Below, piece after piece: positions 10,092-18,826 of a stretch of 64,000 nucleotides of DNA. The translations under genes and the position numbers were made by a program. The notes under the pieces were generated by a model. The model was not told where the DNA came from. It worked only from the letters and a program-made list of their open reading frames with translations, and did no database searches. Positions within the stretch are counted from its first letter, which is position 1; every line of letters starts with the position of its first letter. This DNA is from Algoriphagus aquimarinus (GTDB lineage Bacteria > Bacteroidota > Bacteroidia > Cytophagales > Cyclobacteriaceae): positions 186,001-250,000 of the forward strand of contig NZ_FOKK01000006.1 in assembly GCF_900112005.1 (NCBI RefSeq), read 5' to 3'.

Positions 10092-10277
10092 GGATAGAAT
10101 CTGTACTAAGTATCAAGAACCAACAACGGATCTAGCCCGAAATTGATTCAGGCTGCAAAATAGCGGATTCGAGTGGGGAAATGAAAAAGATTAAAAATAA
10201 CTGTTGAGTCGGAGTAGCTTCAGGGATTAAACTAAGAATGTTTAAGTCTTTTAAGGATATAAACGCATGTGGCTAAT

Positions 10278-10611
10278 CTAGGTCAATCCAGCGGATTTCA
10301 AAAGGTCTATTAATTTTGCCTTTGGAATATTCTCAAAATCACTTTTATCGAATATATGGATCAGGTAGATTTCTTTGTCCTGACTTAAAAAGTAGTATAT
10401 AACTCTTGCTCCGCTTGATTTCCCTTTGTTTTTGCTACTTATTGATAATCGGATTTTAAAGAGATTTCCACCAAGTGGAATTCCTTCTTCATAATCTTTT
10501 TCTAATTTTTCTATTAGACTGAAGAGATCAGCTTTCAGGGAAGGATATTTTTTAAAAAGTTTTTTTGAAGAATTTTTTAAAATCTTGGGTGAGAATTACC
10601 TCATAGCTCAT
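10278..10611 (-). pseudogene. RelE/ParE-type toxin gene with a single-base frameshift
   Basis: The ATG at 10611 overlaps the end of the antitoxin gene by 11 bp. It reads MSYEVILTQDFKKFFKKTF and then hits TAA at 10552-10554. Removing one base of the seven-A run (10560-10566 on the minus strand) restores a 94-codon frame. That frame runs from LFKKYPSLKADLFSLIEKL through GGNLFKIRLSI, SSGARVIYYF and IYLIHIFDKSDFE to a TAG at 10278-10280. The joined protein of about 110 residues fits a RelE/ParE-superfamily toxin in length, order and conserved segments. Without the shift the product is 19 residues. Either the toxin is dead, or the homopolymer length is wrong in the assembly, or the run is bypassed. 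The downstream frame has no start of its own. Confidence 0.8.
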
Positions 10612-10819
10612 TTAAAAAGTCTCTGGCACTTTCTTTTTTCATTTCTCCTTTTTGAATCTTTTTTACTTGCGACAAGCTAGATTCTATTTCTCCTAGGAAC
10701 TCCAAGAACTCTTCTTTTTCAACCATTTCAAATTCAATACCTACTTTGCTCAAAAAATCAGCAATAGATTTGATTTGTGTTTTGTTTTTTGGATAGGCTT
10801 TGATTCTGATGGATTCCAT
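10601..10819 (-). CDS. Antitoxin of RelE/ParE-type toxin-antitoxin pair
   Basis: 72 residues, acidic and lysine-rich. It starts MESIRIKAYPKNKTQIKSIA and ends in a helical ESARDFLNEL tail, the usual layout of small Bacteroidota antitoxins: a short N-terminal DNA-binding/dimerisation part and a C-terminal toxin-binding helix. The reading frame is intact. Its last 11 bp overlap the start of the frameshifted toxin gene, the normal antitoxin-toxin order. The family was recognised mainly from its position and general look. Confidence 0.7.
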   Translation of the reverse strand: MESIRIKAYPKNKTQIKSIADFLSKVGIEFEMVEKEEFLEFLGEIESSLSQVKKIQKGEMKKESARDFLNEL

Positions 10820-10863
10820 TTCTTATTAAGTTTTATACAATTTACGAGAAGGGTAGAATAGTG

Positions 10864-11082
10864 TTAGGCTAACATCAATTTCCCTTTAGGCGTAGGTATA
10901 GACCTTCCAAGAGATTTCGCTGTTTCTATCCATTCCCCAATGACGATTTCTGCATTAGCTAATGCTTCTGAGTAAGATTCTCCATCGGCTGCACAACCTG
11001 CCAATTCAGGTACTTCTGCAATGAATGCTTGATCTTCTTCACTCCAGTAAATGATAATCTCGTAACGAGGATTAGATTCCAT
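10864..11082 (-). CDS. hicB: HicB-type antitoxin
   Basis: 72 residues with the HicB partial RNase H-like fold: YEIIIYWSEEDQAFIAEVPELAGC, then DGESYSEALANAEIVIGEWI and the C-terminal GRSIPTPKG. These are textbook HicB family motifs; the family neutralises the HicA mRNA interferase. The short form ends right after the fold and has no added DNA-binding domain. The ATG overlaps the end of the restored hicA frame by 11 bp, so it is translated as the second gene of a hicA-hicB operon. The frame is intact. Confidence 0.9.
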   Translation of the reverse strand: MESNPRYEIIIYWSEEDQAFIAEVPELAGCAADGESYSEALANAEIVIGEWIETAKSLGRSIPTPKGKLMLA

Positions 11083-11325
11083 CTTTATCTAGCTTTAATC
11101 TATATATCAATATAAGATTTCTTACTTGTTTGACCTGATAAGGTTTAGATTTTCCTCAATGTTGATGATTTCTTTTATTTTAGATTTAGAGAAAATATGA
11201 TGACTTCCTTTGATTCTTTCTTCAAACCCAAAAATAATTAGTAACCTTTTAAGATCTTCATAATCAATAATTTGGTCAGACCTTCCTCTAAGTATTTTCA
11301 ATAGGATCTTCTCATACTTTCCCAT
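11072..11325 (-). pseudogene. hicA: HicA-type toxin gene with a single-base frameshift
   Basis: From ATG 11325 the frame gives MGKYEKILLKILRGRSDQ, FGFEERIKGSHHIFSK and IKEIINIEE, including the catalytic-His motif GSHHIF. It then runs out of frame and stops at 11122-11124 (67 residues). One extra base around 11148-11152 would continue as GKSKPYQVKQVRNLI to a TAA at 11072-11074, overlapping the hicB start. KPYQVKQVRN is the conserved HicA C-terminus, so a base is missing relative to the family. The product lacks its last beta strand and helix. The cause is a real inactivating deletion or a sequencing error; the antitoxin beside it is intact. Confidence 0.85.
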
Positions 11326-11380
11326 AATTAAATATATGGAAACTTCTGATTTTGAATTCTATTCTAATAATCTCAAAACC

Positions 11381-11419
11381 AAAAAAAAGACCTTCAGAAA
11401 TTTGAATTCCGAAGGTCTT
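11381..11419 (-). terminator. Intrinsic terminator downstream of purH
   Basis: AAGACCTTC (11387-11395) pairs with GAAGGTCTT (11411-11419) around a 15-nt loop. On the minus strand the stem is followed by a run of eight T (11381-11388 as A on plus). It lies about 43 bp after the purH stop. Confidence 0.85.
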
Positions 11420-11461
11420 GAATCACGAGTGTAAGGGCGAAAAATCTTTCGCCCCTACGTT

Positions 11462-12988
11462 TTAATGCTTAAAATGTCTCACGCCGGTCATCACCATTGC
11501 GATGCCGTTTGCGTCACAGTAGTCTACGCTCAATTGATCTTTGATAGACCCGCCTGGCTGAACTACTGCTGTGATTCCTGCTTTGCCTGCAATCTCTACA
11601 CAGTCCGGGAATGGGAAGAATGCATCAGATGCCATCACAGCGCCATTCAAGTCAAAGCCAAATGCCTTCGCTTTGTCGATTGCTTGAAGCAATGCATCTA
11701 CACGAGAAGTTTGACCAACTCCGCTAGAGAACAACTGATCTCCATTAGAAAGGATGATCGTATTTGATTTAGTATGCTTACATATTTTTGCAGCGAATAC
11801 CAATGCGTCCTTTTCAGCTTCTGTTGGAGCTTTTTTGGTAGCTACAGTGAAATCAGCCTTTGTTTCAGTTGCCAAATCCTTGTCCTGCTCGATCACGCCG
11901 TTAAGCAAGGTCTTGATCATTTTGGTGCCAGGGAGATCCATTTTCTGCAACAATAAGATTCTGTTCTTCTTGCCTTTCAATACTTCTAAAGCTTCGTCTG
12001 TGAAAGCTGGTGCTATCAATACTTCGAAGAACAAAGAATGCATTTCTTCTGCCGCGTCTTTGTCTACTGTTTGGTTGGTAATCAACACTCCTCCGAATGC
12101 AGAAGTAGTATCTGCCGCAAAAGCTTTTTGATAAGCTTCTTTCACAGTTGTTGCCAAGGCAACTCCACAAGCATTGGTGTGTTTCAAGATAGCGAAGGCT
12201 GTTTCACCTTTGAATTCTGCAATCAAATTCACAGCAGCATCCACGTCGACCAGATTGTTGTAGGAAAGTTCTTTTCCGTTCAACTGATCAAAAAGTGCCT
12301 CCATATCTCCGTAGAAGTGAGCGTTTTGATGCGGGTTTTCTCCGTAGCGAAGAGCTTTCGCTTTGGTTTCAGATACTTTAAGTGCTGAGATGCTTTCCTC
12401 TGCATTGAAGTAATTAAATATATGAGTGTCGTAGTTCGAAGAAACCTGGAAAGCCTGAGCCGCAAAATAGCGACGGTCAGCTAGGGTAGTTGCTCCATCC
12501 TGGGCAGTTAGTCTTTGCTCAAGTTCAGCGTACTGATCTTTGGAAGCAATGATTGTTACATCCTTGAAGTTTTTCGCCGCTGCGCGGATCAAAGAAATTC
12601 CTCCAATGTCGATTTTCTCTATAATATCGGCTTCCGCAGCACCAGAAGCTACAGTTTCCTCAAATGGATACAAATCAACGATCACCAAATCAATTGCTGG
12701 AATGTTATATTCTCCAGCTTGCGCCACATCGCCGTCATTGTCTCTTCTGTACAGAATACCACCAAAAACGGTTGGATGAAGAGTTTTTACACGTCCGCCG
12801 AAGATGGAAGGGTAGCTTGTCAACTCTTCTACAGGGATAACTTCAGCGCCTTGCTCCTCGATGAATTTCTGAGTGCCACCGGTAGAGTAGATCTTCACTC
12901 CATTTTTCTTCAGTAGGGCGATGATAGGTTCTAGATTGTCTTTATAAAAGACTGAGATAAGAGCAGATTGAATTTTTTTCGTAGCCAT
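11462..12988 (-). CDS. purH: Bifunctional AICAR formyltransferase / IMP cyclohydrolase
   Basis: 508 residues, the expected size. It catalyses the last two steps of de novo IMP synthesis. The N-terminal methylglyoxal-synthase-like cyclohydrolase domain (about 1-150) shows KIYSTGGTQKFIEEQG, GGRVKTLHPTVFGGIL and DLVIVDLYPFEETV. The C-terminal transformylase domain shows LRYGENPHQNAHFYG, ILKHTNACGVA, SNTIILS, DAFFPFPDCVEIA and the final MTGVRHFKH. All hallmark motifs are present. It is transcribed alone, with a strong terminator behind it. Confidence 0.98.
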   Translation of the reverse strand: MATKKIQSALISVFYKDNLEPIIALLKKNGVKIYSTGGTQKFIEEQGAEVIPVEELTSYPSIFGGRVKTLHPTVFGGILYRRDNDGDVAQAGEYNIPAIDLVIVDLYPFEETVASGAAEADIIEKIDIGGISLIRAAAKNFKDVTIIASKDQYAELEQRLTAQDGATTLADRRYFAAQAFQVSSNYDTHIFNYFNAEESISALKVSETKAKALRYGENPHQNAHFYGDMEALFDQLNGKELSYNNLVDVDAAVNLIAEFKGETAFAILKHTNACGVALATTVKEAYQKAFAADTTSAFGGVLITNQTVDKDAAEEMHSLFFEVLIAPAFTDEALEVLKGKKNRILLLQKMDLPGTKMIKTLLNGVIEQDKDLATETKADFTVATKKAPTEAEKDALVFAAKICKHTKSNTIILSNGDQLFSSGVGQTSRVDALLQAIDKAKAFGFDLNGAVMASDAFFPFPDCVEIAGKAGITAVVQPGGSIKDQLSVDYCDANGIAMVMTGVRHFKH

Positions 12989-13183
12989 TTGGCAATGGGT
13001 TGGTTTGAAAACTTAGGAAGCGGCAAAGGTAAGAAAATTGCTTGGAAGGGAGGTAGTAGAATTGTGAATTACGAAATGTGATTTCCGAGATCTTTGAAAC
13101 TATGAATTTTTTTTCCTCAGTTAAAATCAATTCTAATATCGAATTAAGGAACGTCAAATGTCGAATCAAGAAGTATTAAAAAT

Positions 13184-14395
13184 TTACTCATTTGCAGCCT
13201 TATATATCGCGTCAAGCAGACTTCCTTCTTCTTTAGTATCGTTGCCTAATTCCCAGAACATAATACCTCCCAAACCTTTTTTCATCGTGTATTTGGTTTT
13301 GAGAGCGACCGAAACTGTATCGTCATAGGATAAGAATATACTGTCCGCAGCATTATACATATAAGGTGCTTGTGCTTTTTCATCCCAATAGCGTTTAAAA
13401 TTGTCATCCTGCTCATAGGAATCACGAATCTTGTGATAGGCCATCCAGCCGATATGAAGCCCGCTGCTTAGTTGGTACAATCCATTATTTACTGGAGGCA
13501 CACCTTTCCATGCTCTGCCGTAGAAGGCTCCACCGATGACGATTTGCTTGGGATCGACACCCTCTTTGATCAGGAAGTCAACAATCTTTTGTGATGAGCG
13601 TGGATCGGGATCCAAATTGTCACCGCTAGCATACAAACTATCCAAATGCGCTTTGAAAGGTGTTCCAGCGACATCTTCAGATTTCACATCACCCAATGGC
13701 GTATGATGTCCAGTGTAGATGGAAACTCCGGATACCTGATCATAAGTCATGACATTGGTATAATCGGCATATTTCATGACCTCGCCCATTTCGACAAAAT
13801 CATAGTAACGCTTCCAGCCCGCGGACGCAAAAGTTAGGACTTTTGGAGAATCGAATTCGTCTAACATTTCGCGTAAACCTTTCATCAAAGCTGTAAAATT
13901 CTTGGTGTCTTCTGGACGAGCCATGGTACCTGCACCGGAAATCCCAGGGTATTCCCAGTCCATATCCATGCCGTCAAGCTTATATTTTGTGATGAACTCA
14001 GACGCACTTTTGATGAATTTTGCGCGGCTTTCTTCGGTCAACGCCATATCAGAAAATCCGTCAGCTCCCCAACCGCCACAGGCGATCATTACTTTCAGAT
14101 CAGGATTACGCTCCTTTTGCTTCACTAATGCTTCGATCTTCGGACCAGCAACTTCTTCTTTTCTGAATTTCATCTCTCCATCGATCACATTCGTAAAGGA
14201 GTAAATGATGTGTGTAAGCTTTTCTACAGGGATATTTTCTGGCTTATAATCACGTTCTGCTACATAATAGGCCATGATTACAGGATCGGGAGTCAGTAAA
14301 GATTCTTGTGCTTCTTCAGACTGATTTTCAGCAGGTGCAGTGCAACTTATGATTCCTAACAAGAGAAATAGATAGGAGAGAGTAGCGGTTTTCAA
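13184..14395 (-). CDS. GH18-family chitinase-like lipoprotein
   Basis: 403 residues starting at a TTG. No ATG lies between it and residue 41, and only the TTG start keeps the lipoprotein signal peptide (LLLGIISC, Cys18). The glycoside hydrolase family 18 barrel is clear: VMIACGGWG around 102-110 and the catalytic DGMDMDWEYP at 141-150, with Glu148 as the general acid. Further barrel strands are NVMTYDQVSG and IVIGGAFYGRAW, and a C-terminal GIMFWELGNDT carries the aromatic substrate residue. The family cleaves chitin or chitodextrins, or related N-acetylglucosamine glycans, with retention. The lipid anchor puts it on an outer-membrane face. It stands alone in its transcription unit. Confidence 0.92.
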   Translation of the reverse strand: MKTATLSYLFLLLGIISCTAPAENQSEEAQESLLTPDPVIMAYYVAERDYKPENIPVEKLTHIIYSFTNVIDGEMKFRKEEVAGPKIEALVKQKERNPDLKVMIACGGWGADGFSDMALTEESRAKFIKSASEFITKYKLDGMDMDWEYPGISGAGTMARPEDTKNFTALMKGLREMLDEFDSPKVLTFASAGWKRYYDFVEMGEVMKYADYTNVMTYDQVSGVSIYTGHHTPLGDVKSEDVAGTPFKAHLDSLYASGDNLDPDPRSSQKIVDFLIKEGVDPKQIVIGGAFYGRAWKGVPPVNNGLYQLSSGLHIGWMAYHKIRDSYEQDDNFKRYWDEKAQAPYMYNAADSIFLSYDDTVSVALKTKYTMKKGLGGIMFWELGNDTKEEGSLLDAIYKAANE

Positions 14396-14514
14396 GGCGT
14401 GGTGGTTTAAATACTTATTTAATAATTTCGAATAAGTTGAAATTACTTAAATTAAAATATTTTTTAAACAGAAGCAGTGAAAAATATGAAATCAAATAGA
14501 TAGATCGCCTTGTA

Positions 14515-15132
14515 TTAAAGGTTTATGATTTTGTTGCCTGTTAGATTATGAATGTTTTCAGTGATTTTATCCATATCCCAGTCCCACCATTTCAATTCTA
14601 AAAGTTTGTCAATAGTCTCCTTTGGAAATCGCTTTTTAATTTCAAGAGCCGGGTTTCCGCCTACTATCGAGTATGGTTCAACATCTTTAACCACAGTAGA
14701 ATTTGTTGCGATTATGGCTCCATCGCCAATTTTAACTCCTGCCATAATTGTGGCATTATGACCAATCCAAACATCGTTTCCGATCACGAGATCTCCTTTG
14801 TTTGGATATGATTTTCCTTTCATCGACTTTTCCCATCCATTTCCAAATATGGCAAATGGATAAGTTGATATAGAATCTGTGAGATGATTCGCTCCGTTCA
14901 TTATGAATTTTACTCCGGAAGCGATCATGCAGAACTTTCCGATTATTAGTTTATCACCAGTAAAGTCAAAATGATATTTTACGTTCTTTTCAAAATTCTC
15001 AACATTTTCAAAGTCATCATAATATGTGTAATCGCCCACAATAATATTGGGGTTCTTGATGATGTTTTTTAAAAAGCATAACTTATCGTAATTCTCAAGC
15101 GGGAACTTTACATTCTTATCCGGTCCTACCAT
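14515..15132 (-). CDS. Vat/CatB-type hexapeptide-repeat acetyltransferase (streptogramin A acetyltransferase-like)
   Basis: 205 residues, almost the full length of the Vat xenobiotic acetyltransferases, which move acetyl from acetyl-CoA to streptogramin A. Left-handed beta-helix hexapeptides run through LIIGKFCMIASGV, LVIGNDVWIGHNATIMAGV and IGDGAIIATNSTVV. The catalytic histidine sits in the loop motif FIMNGANHLTD (His83), where Vat enzymes have it. YPFAIFGNGWEK and GGNPALEIKKRF are also characteristic. A chromosomal homologue in an environmental Bacteroidota may act on another acceptor, so resistance is inference only. It is 20 bp downstream of the following minus-strand gene and may share its transcript. 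Confidence 0.88.
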   Translation of the reverse strand: MVGPDKNVKFPLENYDKLCFLKNIIKNPNIIVGDYTYYDDFENVENFEKNVKYHFDFTGDKLIIGKFCMIASGVKFIMNGANHLTDSISTYPFAIFGNGWEKSMKGKSYPNKGDLVIGNDVWIGHNATIMAGVKIGDGAIIATNSTVVKDVEPYSIVGGNPALEIKKRFPKETIDKLLELKWWDWDMDKITENIHNLTGNKIINL

Positions 15133-15152
15133 ATTTTAAATCTCTATTCTGT

Positions 15153-16067
15153 TTATTTTATTTCAAACACAGTTACTACAAATCCATGATCCGAAGGATA
15201 GTTGAACTCTTTGTTATTTATAGAAAATGGTTCATTTAGAAAAGCTTTATAAGAATCGGATTTTAGTGCTTCTATTGAATTCCCTTTGTAAAAAATATAA
15301 TCAATCCGATGCGAATCATTAATTCCTTTGGTATCCCAAGTTATGCCCGGAGACGAAATAGGATCAGGATTTATTTTCCTGAAGGAATCTATCAATCCTA
15401 GATCTTCCAATACTTTGGTGGAATACCAAGGAACTACTAAGCCATTATGCAGATGTTTAGTTTGTTGTCCCCAATCCTTATGTGATGGTGTATTCATGTC
15501 ACCTCCAAAAATCATAGGAATAGAATCTGTTTCACTGGTGAATTTTTCCAAGTAGGGAAGTACTTTTTGAATCATCTCATATTTTTGTCCAGTTCGCTCC
15601 CAAGCCAACAATTCTTCACTTGATTTCCCCATTTTCTCTGGTTCATCATCCCATGGTAAATAGTGAAACCAATTTGAGAAAAACCGAATTTTTTTATTGT
15701 GAATTAGTATCTCCATCCCACCCAAATAGAAGGGGTCTTCTGTATCTATTCTATCTCCAAAAGGATATTTAGAAAATATTGATAAGTTGACATTCTTATC
15801 ATCTAAGGGAGTGCCTTCTGGGGCAATTAGGTGAAAATTATAACCTAAAGATTGAGCAATCGACAAACCTGAGCCATAAGTTTCTACCATCAAAATGACA
15901 TCAGGATTGATTTCTCTGATGATTTTTATAGCGTTTTCCTTTCCATTCTCTATGTCATTTGCTCCATGGAGAATGTTCCAAGCCATTACTTTGAAGGTGT
16001 TTTCTTGGGCGTTTGTTTCGGAGACAACAAGCATTAAACAACAGAAAAGTAATTTGCGCAAAATCAT
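15153..16067 (-). CDS. Exported endonuclease/exonuclease/phosphatase-family protein
   Basis: 304 residues from the ATG at 16067, chosen because it begins a good signal peptide (LLFCCLMLVVSETNAQ). A start further upstream would add 26 residues of non-signal sequence. The DNase I-like fold is shown by FKVMAWNILHGAN, DVILMVETYG (metal-binding Glu), FGGDMNTPSHKDW, RIDYIFYKG and YPSDHGFVVTVF (catalytic His). Members cleave phosphodiesters in nucleic acids, sphingomyelin or inositol phosphates; the substrate cannot be told here. Secretion suggests nutrient phosphate or lipid turnover rather than DNA repair. Confidence 0.88.
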   Translation of the reverse strand: MILRKLLFCCLMLVVSETNAQENTFKVMAWNILHGANDIENGKENAIKIIREINPDVILMVETYGSGLSIAQSLGYNFHLIAPEGTPLDDKNVNLSIFSKYPFGDRIDTEDPFYLGGMEILIHNKKIRFFSNWFHYLPWDDEPEKMGKSSEELLAWERTGQKYEMIQKVLPYLEKFTSETDSIPMIFGGDMNTPSHKDWGQQTKHLHNGLVVPWYSTKVLEDLGLIDSFRKINPDPISSPGITWDTKGINDSHRIDYIFYKGNSIEALKSDSYKAFLNEPFSINNKEFNYPSDHGFVVTVFEIK

Positions 16068-16167
16068 AAATAGATAGGTTTTTATTGGCAGATAGGGTAA
16101 GCCTTCAATGTACTTTTCTCTTTTGGTAATTCTAAAAGAGATCAATGATTTTTTAAGTAACCTTAGC

Positions 16168-16578
16168 TTATATCTCTACTCCCATCTTCTTGACTTCACC
16201 GACGATAGAGCAGGAAGACTTAACAGTATTCACGATTGTCCCAAAGTTTTCAATGTTCTTTTGAAGTAGTTTGATGTTCAGTGAGGGATCTTGACTATAA
16301 ACGAGTAATTCATAGCTAATCTCATCCATACGTGGAGGTTTCTCCATACGGGTTGCAGTGACTTTTACTTCTGCATGTGAGTATTCAAAGTTCATCAAGG
16401 AAGAAAATCGCTCAACATTTTTCAGAATACAAGCTGAAATTGACCCTAAAAATAGTTCGGCCGGGTTGGGTAGAAGATCTGCTGAACCGGGAGTTATTCC
16501 AAATTCGATTTCCGATTCTTTTATCGTGATGGATGCCTTATCCTTCGAACTAGAGCTTGCTTTGCTTGAATACTTCAT
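16168..16578 (-). CDS. OsmC-family protein
   Basis: 136 residues. The fold and the two redox cysteines of the OsmC/Ohr family are visible: LFLGSISACILKNVERF (first Cys, preceding the long helix) and VKSSCSIVGEV (second Cys). OsmC and Ohr enzymes reduce organic hydroperoxides through this pair; the subgroup here cannot be fixed. Cytoplasmic, with no signal peptide. It is 100 bp upstream of the exported phosphatase-family gene on the same strand and may be its own unit. Confidence 0.85.
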   Translation of the reverse strand: MKYSSKASSSSKDKASITIKESEIEFGITPGSADLLPNPAELFLGSISACILKNVERFSSLMNFEYSHAEVKVTATRMEKPPRMDEISYELLVYSQDPSLNIKLLQKNIENFGTIVNTVKSSCSIVGEVKKMGVEI

Positions 16579-16693
16579 AAGTCTTTGGTATTGTTTATTT
16601 AAGTAAATAAATAACTCATATCAATCTGTGAAACCCACCACACTTATTTCACTCAAGGCTGTTACCTAGTGCGCTTTTATGAAGAATCACTTT

Positions 16694-18631
16694 TCATAGC
16701 TGCACACTAAACGTAGTGCTTCTACCTGCCTTGCTACTCACCGATATAGTAGCACCCAGGCTGTCTGCAAAATCTTTACATAGCATTAGTCCGATTCCAG
16801 TCCCTTGCTCTCCATTGGTTCCCACAGTAGAGTATTGTTTTTTGCTAAAGAGACCATCAATTTGAGCTTGGCTCATCCCGATTCCACTGTCCTTTATCAG
16901 GATAGTTTTTGGGTGTTGGGGATCAGTTTCTATCGTGATAGTGCCACCTTCCGGAGTGAATTTGATTGAATTGGAAATGATATTCCTGAGAATAAAATTC
17001 AGTCTTTCTCTATCCGTGGTAATATGAACCTCATCAGGAATATGATTATCCATTTGTAGGTTTTTGTGATTTAGCTGCTTTGCAAATAGATTTTGGTTTT
17101 CGGAAATGAGCTCGCCAAGTGAGATCTCAGTTTTCTCCACTTTCTCCGAACTCATCTGCGTTCTGGCCCATTTGAGGAGATTCGAAAGTAAGATAGAAGC
17201 AGATCGGGTGTTGGTGGAAATATTGGATAGAATATAGTCCATCTCTTCCTGGCTGAGTTCACCTGATTGCCATAGATCAAGAGAGTTGTTTAAAGAAGCA
17301 TATGGAGTACGAAGGTCATGGGAGATAATGGAGAAAAGCTTATCTCGGAATTTGTTCGCTTTTTTCAAAGCACGGTTGGTGGTTTTCAGTTCTGTAGATT
17401 GCTGCTGAATCTGCTCGTTTTGGGACTGAACCTTGGCATTGGTTAGCTCCAGGTCGTGGTGTGCTACGCGGAGTTTTTGATTTATTTTTCTCTGATACCA
17501 AACGAGCAGGATAAGTAGCAGACCTGTGACTATTGCAATGATAAGAAGTTCGTTTTTTCGCTGAATAGAAAAGGCTGACAATTCACCTTCTTTCATCAAC
17601 TTCTGGTTTTCCAGTTCTTTCTTCTCGCTTTCGTATTGAATTTCCAGTTCATCGCGGATTTTTTGTCTTGAATCATTGAAGACAGAATCATTGCTTGCTT
17701 CCTTCACAAGTAAGTATTCAAAGGCATTTTTATAATCCTTCATATCAGCAGATAGAGACGACATTCTACTGGCTGCTATCGTGATCTGGTAATAAGATTC
17801 GGTACTAATAGCAATCTCATAAGCTTGCTTGGCATATTCCAAAGCTTTGGAAATGGAATTGTTGTTCTTATAGTAATCCGACAGTGTTCCGAGCGAAGAA
17901 AGCTTCCCTTCGGTGTCATTTAATTCCTTAGAATATTCCAACGACTTTGTCAGCATCTGGATTCCTTTTGTTTTTTCACCCGATTCATAATACACTTGTC
18001 CGAGTTGAGAAAGGGTGTTGATCAGACCACGCTTATCCTGAAGTTTTTCTTTGATATTCTTAGACTTCTCCAAGAGATCCTTTGTCATTTGGAAGTCTGT
18101 CTCCTCATTAAACGACGACCATCTATCCAGATAATAGCTCCCAAGATTGTTATATAAGAGACTCATGGCTCGCTCATGTTGGATCAATTGAGCCAATTCC
18201 AGCGACTTATTATACTGCACTATCGCTTTTGCGGAGTTCTGAAGTCTATAGTAAATGTTGCCAAGATTCATTGTCGATTCGATCATTCCTACAGTATCCT
18301 GAATAGCCTCGCGGATTCCAAGCGCCTCGAAATGTGTGATCAGTGCATTTTCATAATCAGATTTGATGAGGTAAGAGACGCCAATAATATTCAGAGAATT
18401 GGCTTCCATCTTCTGTAAACCTAGTTTTTTGGATATTTTCTTAGCTTCTGAAGCATACTGAATTGCAGTGTCCTGATCATAGGTGTAGTAAAGCTTGCTA
18501 AGATTATAAAGTCCCGAAGCCTTTACTGAATCATTACTAGTCTGCTGTACAATCATTTTCAGACTATCTGTTTGGGATTGTTGAATTGGTAATTCAAAAG
18601 TGAAAATCCAAACCAATAAGTATGGGATCAT
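16694..18631 (-). CDS. TPR-containing sensor histidine kinase
   Basis: 645 residues. A short N-terminal hydrophobic segment is followed by tetratricopeptide repeats (about residues 25-320), with units such as ALITHFEALGIREAI and KAIVQYNKSLELAQ. A transmembrane helix (LLIIAIVTGLLLILLVWY, about 353-370) and a coiled coil lead to the HisKA box ISHDLRTPYASLNN with phospho-acceptor His438. A HATPase_c domain follows (NIISNSIKFTPEGG, IKDSGIGMS, GTGIGLMLCKDFA). This is the common Bacteroidota layout with periplasmic TPRs sensing an unknown cue. No response regulator is adjacent, so it is an orphan kinase here. It is divergent from the GIN-domain gene across a 330-bp control region. Confidence 0.92.
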   Translation of the reverse strand: MIPYLLVWIFTFELPIQQSQTDSLKMIVQQTSNDSVKASGLYNLSKLYYTYDQDTAIQYASEAKKISKKLGLQKMEANSLNIIGVSYLIKSDYENALITHFEALGIREAIQDTVGMIESTMNLGNIYYRLQNSAKAIVQYNKSLELAQLIQHERAMSLLYNNLGSYYLDRWSSFNEETDFQMTKDLLEKSKNIKEKLQDKRGLINTLSQLGQVYYESGEKTKGIQMLTKSLEYSKELNDTEGKLSSLGTLSDYYKNNNSISKALEYAKQAYEIAISTESYYQITIAASRMSSLSADMKDYKNAFEYLLVKEASNDSVFNDSRQKIRDELEIQYESEKKELENQKLMKEGELSAFSIQRKNELLIIAIVTGLLLILLVWYQRKINQKLRVAHHDLELTNAKVQSQNEQIQQQSTELKTTNRALKKANKFRDKLFSIISHDLRTPYASLNNSLDLWQSGELSQEEMDYILSNISTNTRSASILLSNLLKWARTQMSSEKVEKTEISLGELISENQNLFAKQLNHKNLQMDNHIPDEVHITTDRERLNFILRNIISNSIKFTPEGGTITIETDPQHPKTILIKDSGIGMSQAQIDGLFSKKQYSTVGTNGEQGTGIGLMLCKDFADSLGATISVSSKAGRSTTFSVQL

Positions 18632-18826
18632 AAAGCGGCTTTATATGAAAATTTAATCCTTGGGTGATGATAAGGAGAATTAGGTAAAGATAAATCTGAC
18701 TCCTTGAATATCAAAGAGCTGGAATGGCCCTCTATGTAAAAATTTCATTGATGTATGGGATAGGTAGTGAAGAAAGTTTATGTTTTTAAGACAGAAGAGA
18801 GATTCGTTGATTTTACTGGGGCAAAC

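Noticed and set aside
10100..10260. tRNA-like T-loop sequence (GGATTCGAGTGGGG) after cysS
   Set aside because: No acceptor stem, D-arm or anticodon arm could be folded around it.
10560..10566. Classical -1 ribosomal slippery heptamer in the toxin gene
   Set aside because: The A-run is not in the phase needed for a -1 shift, and the frame change required is +1, so a canonical programmed -1 site is excluded.
11465..12916. Several plus-strand open frames opposite purH
   Set aside because: They mirror purH in other frames, are cysteine/serine-rich nonsense, and purH accounts for the whole stretch.
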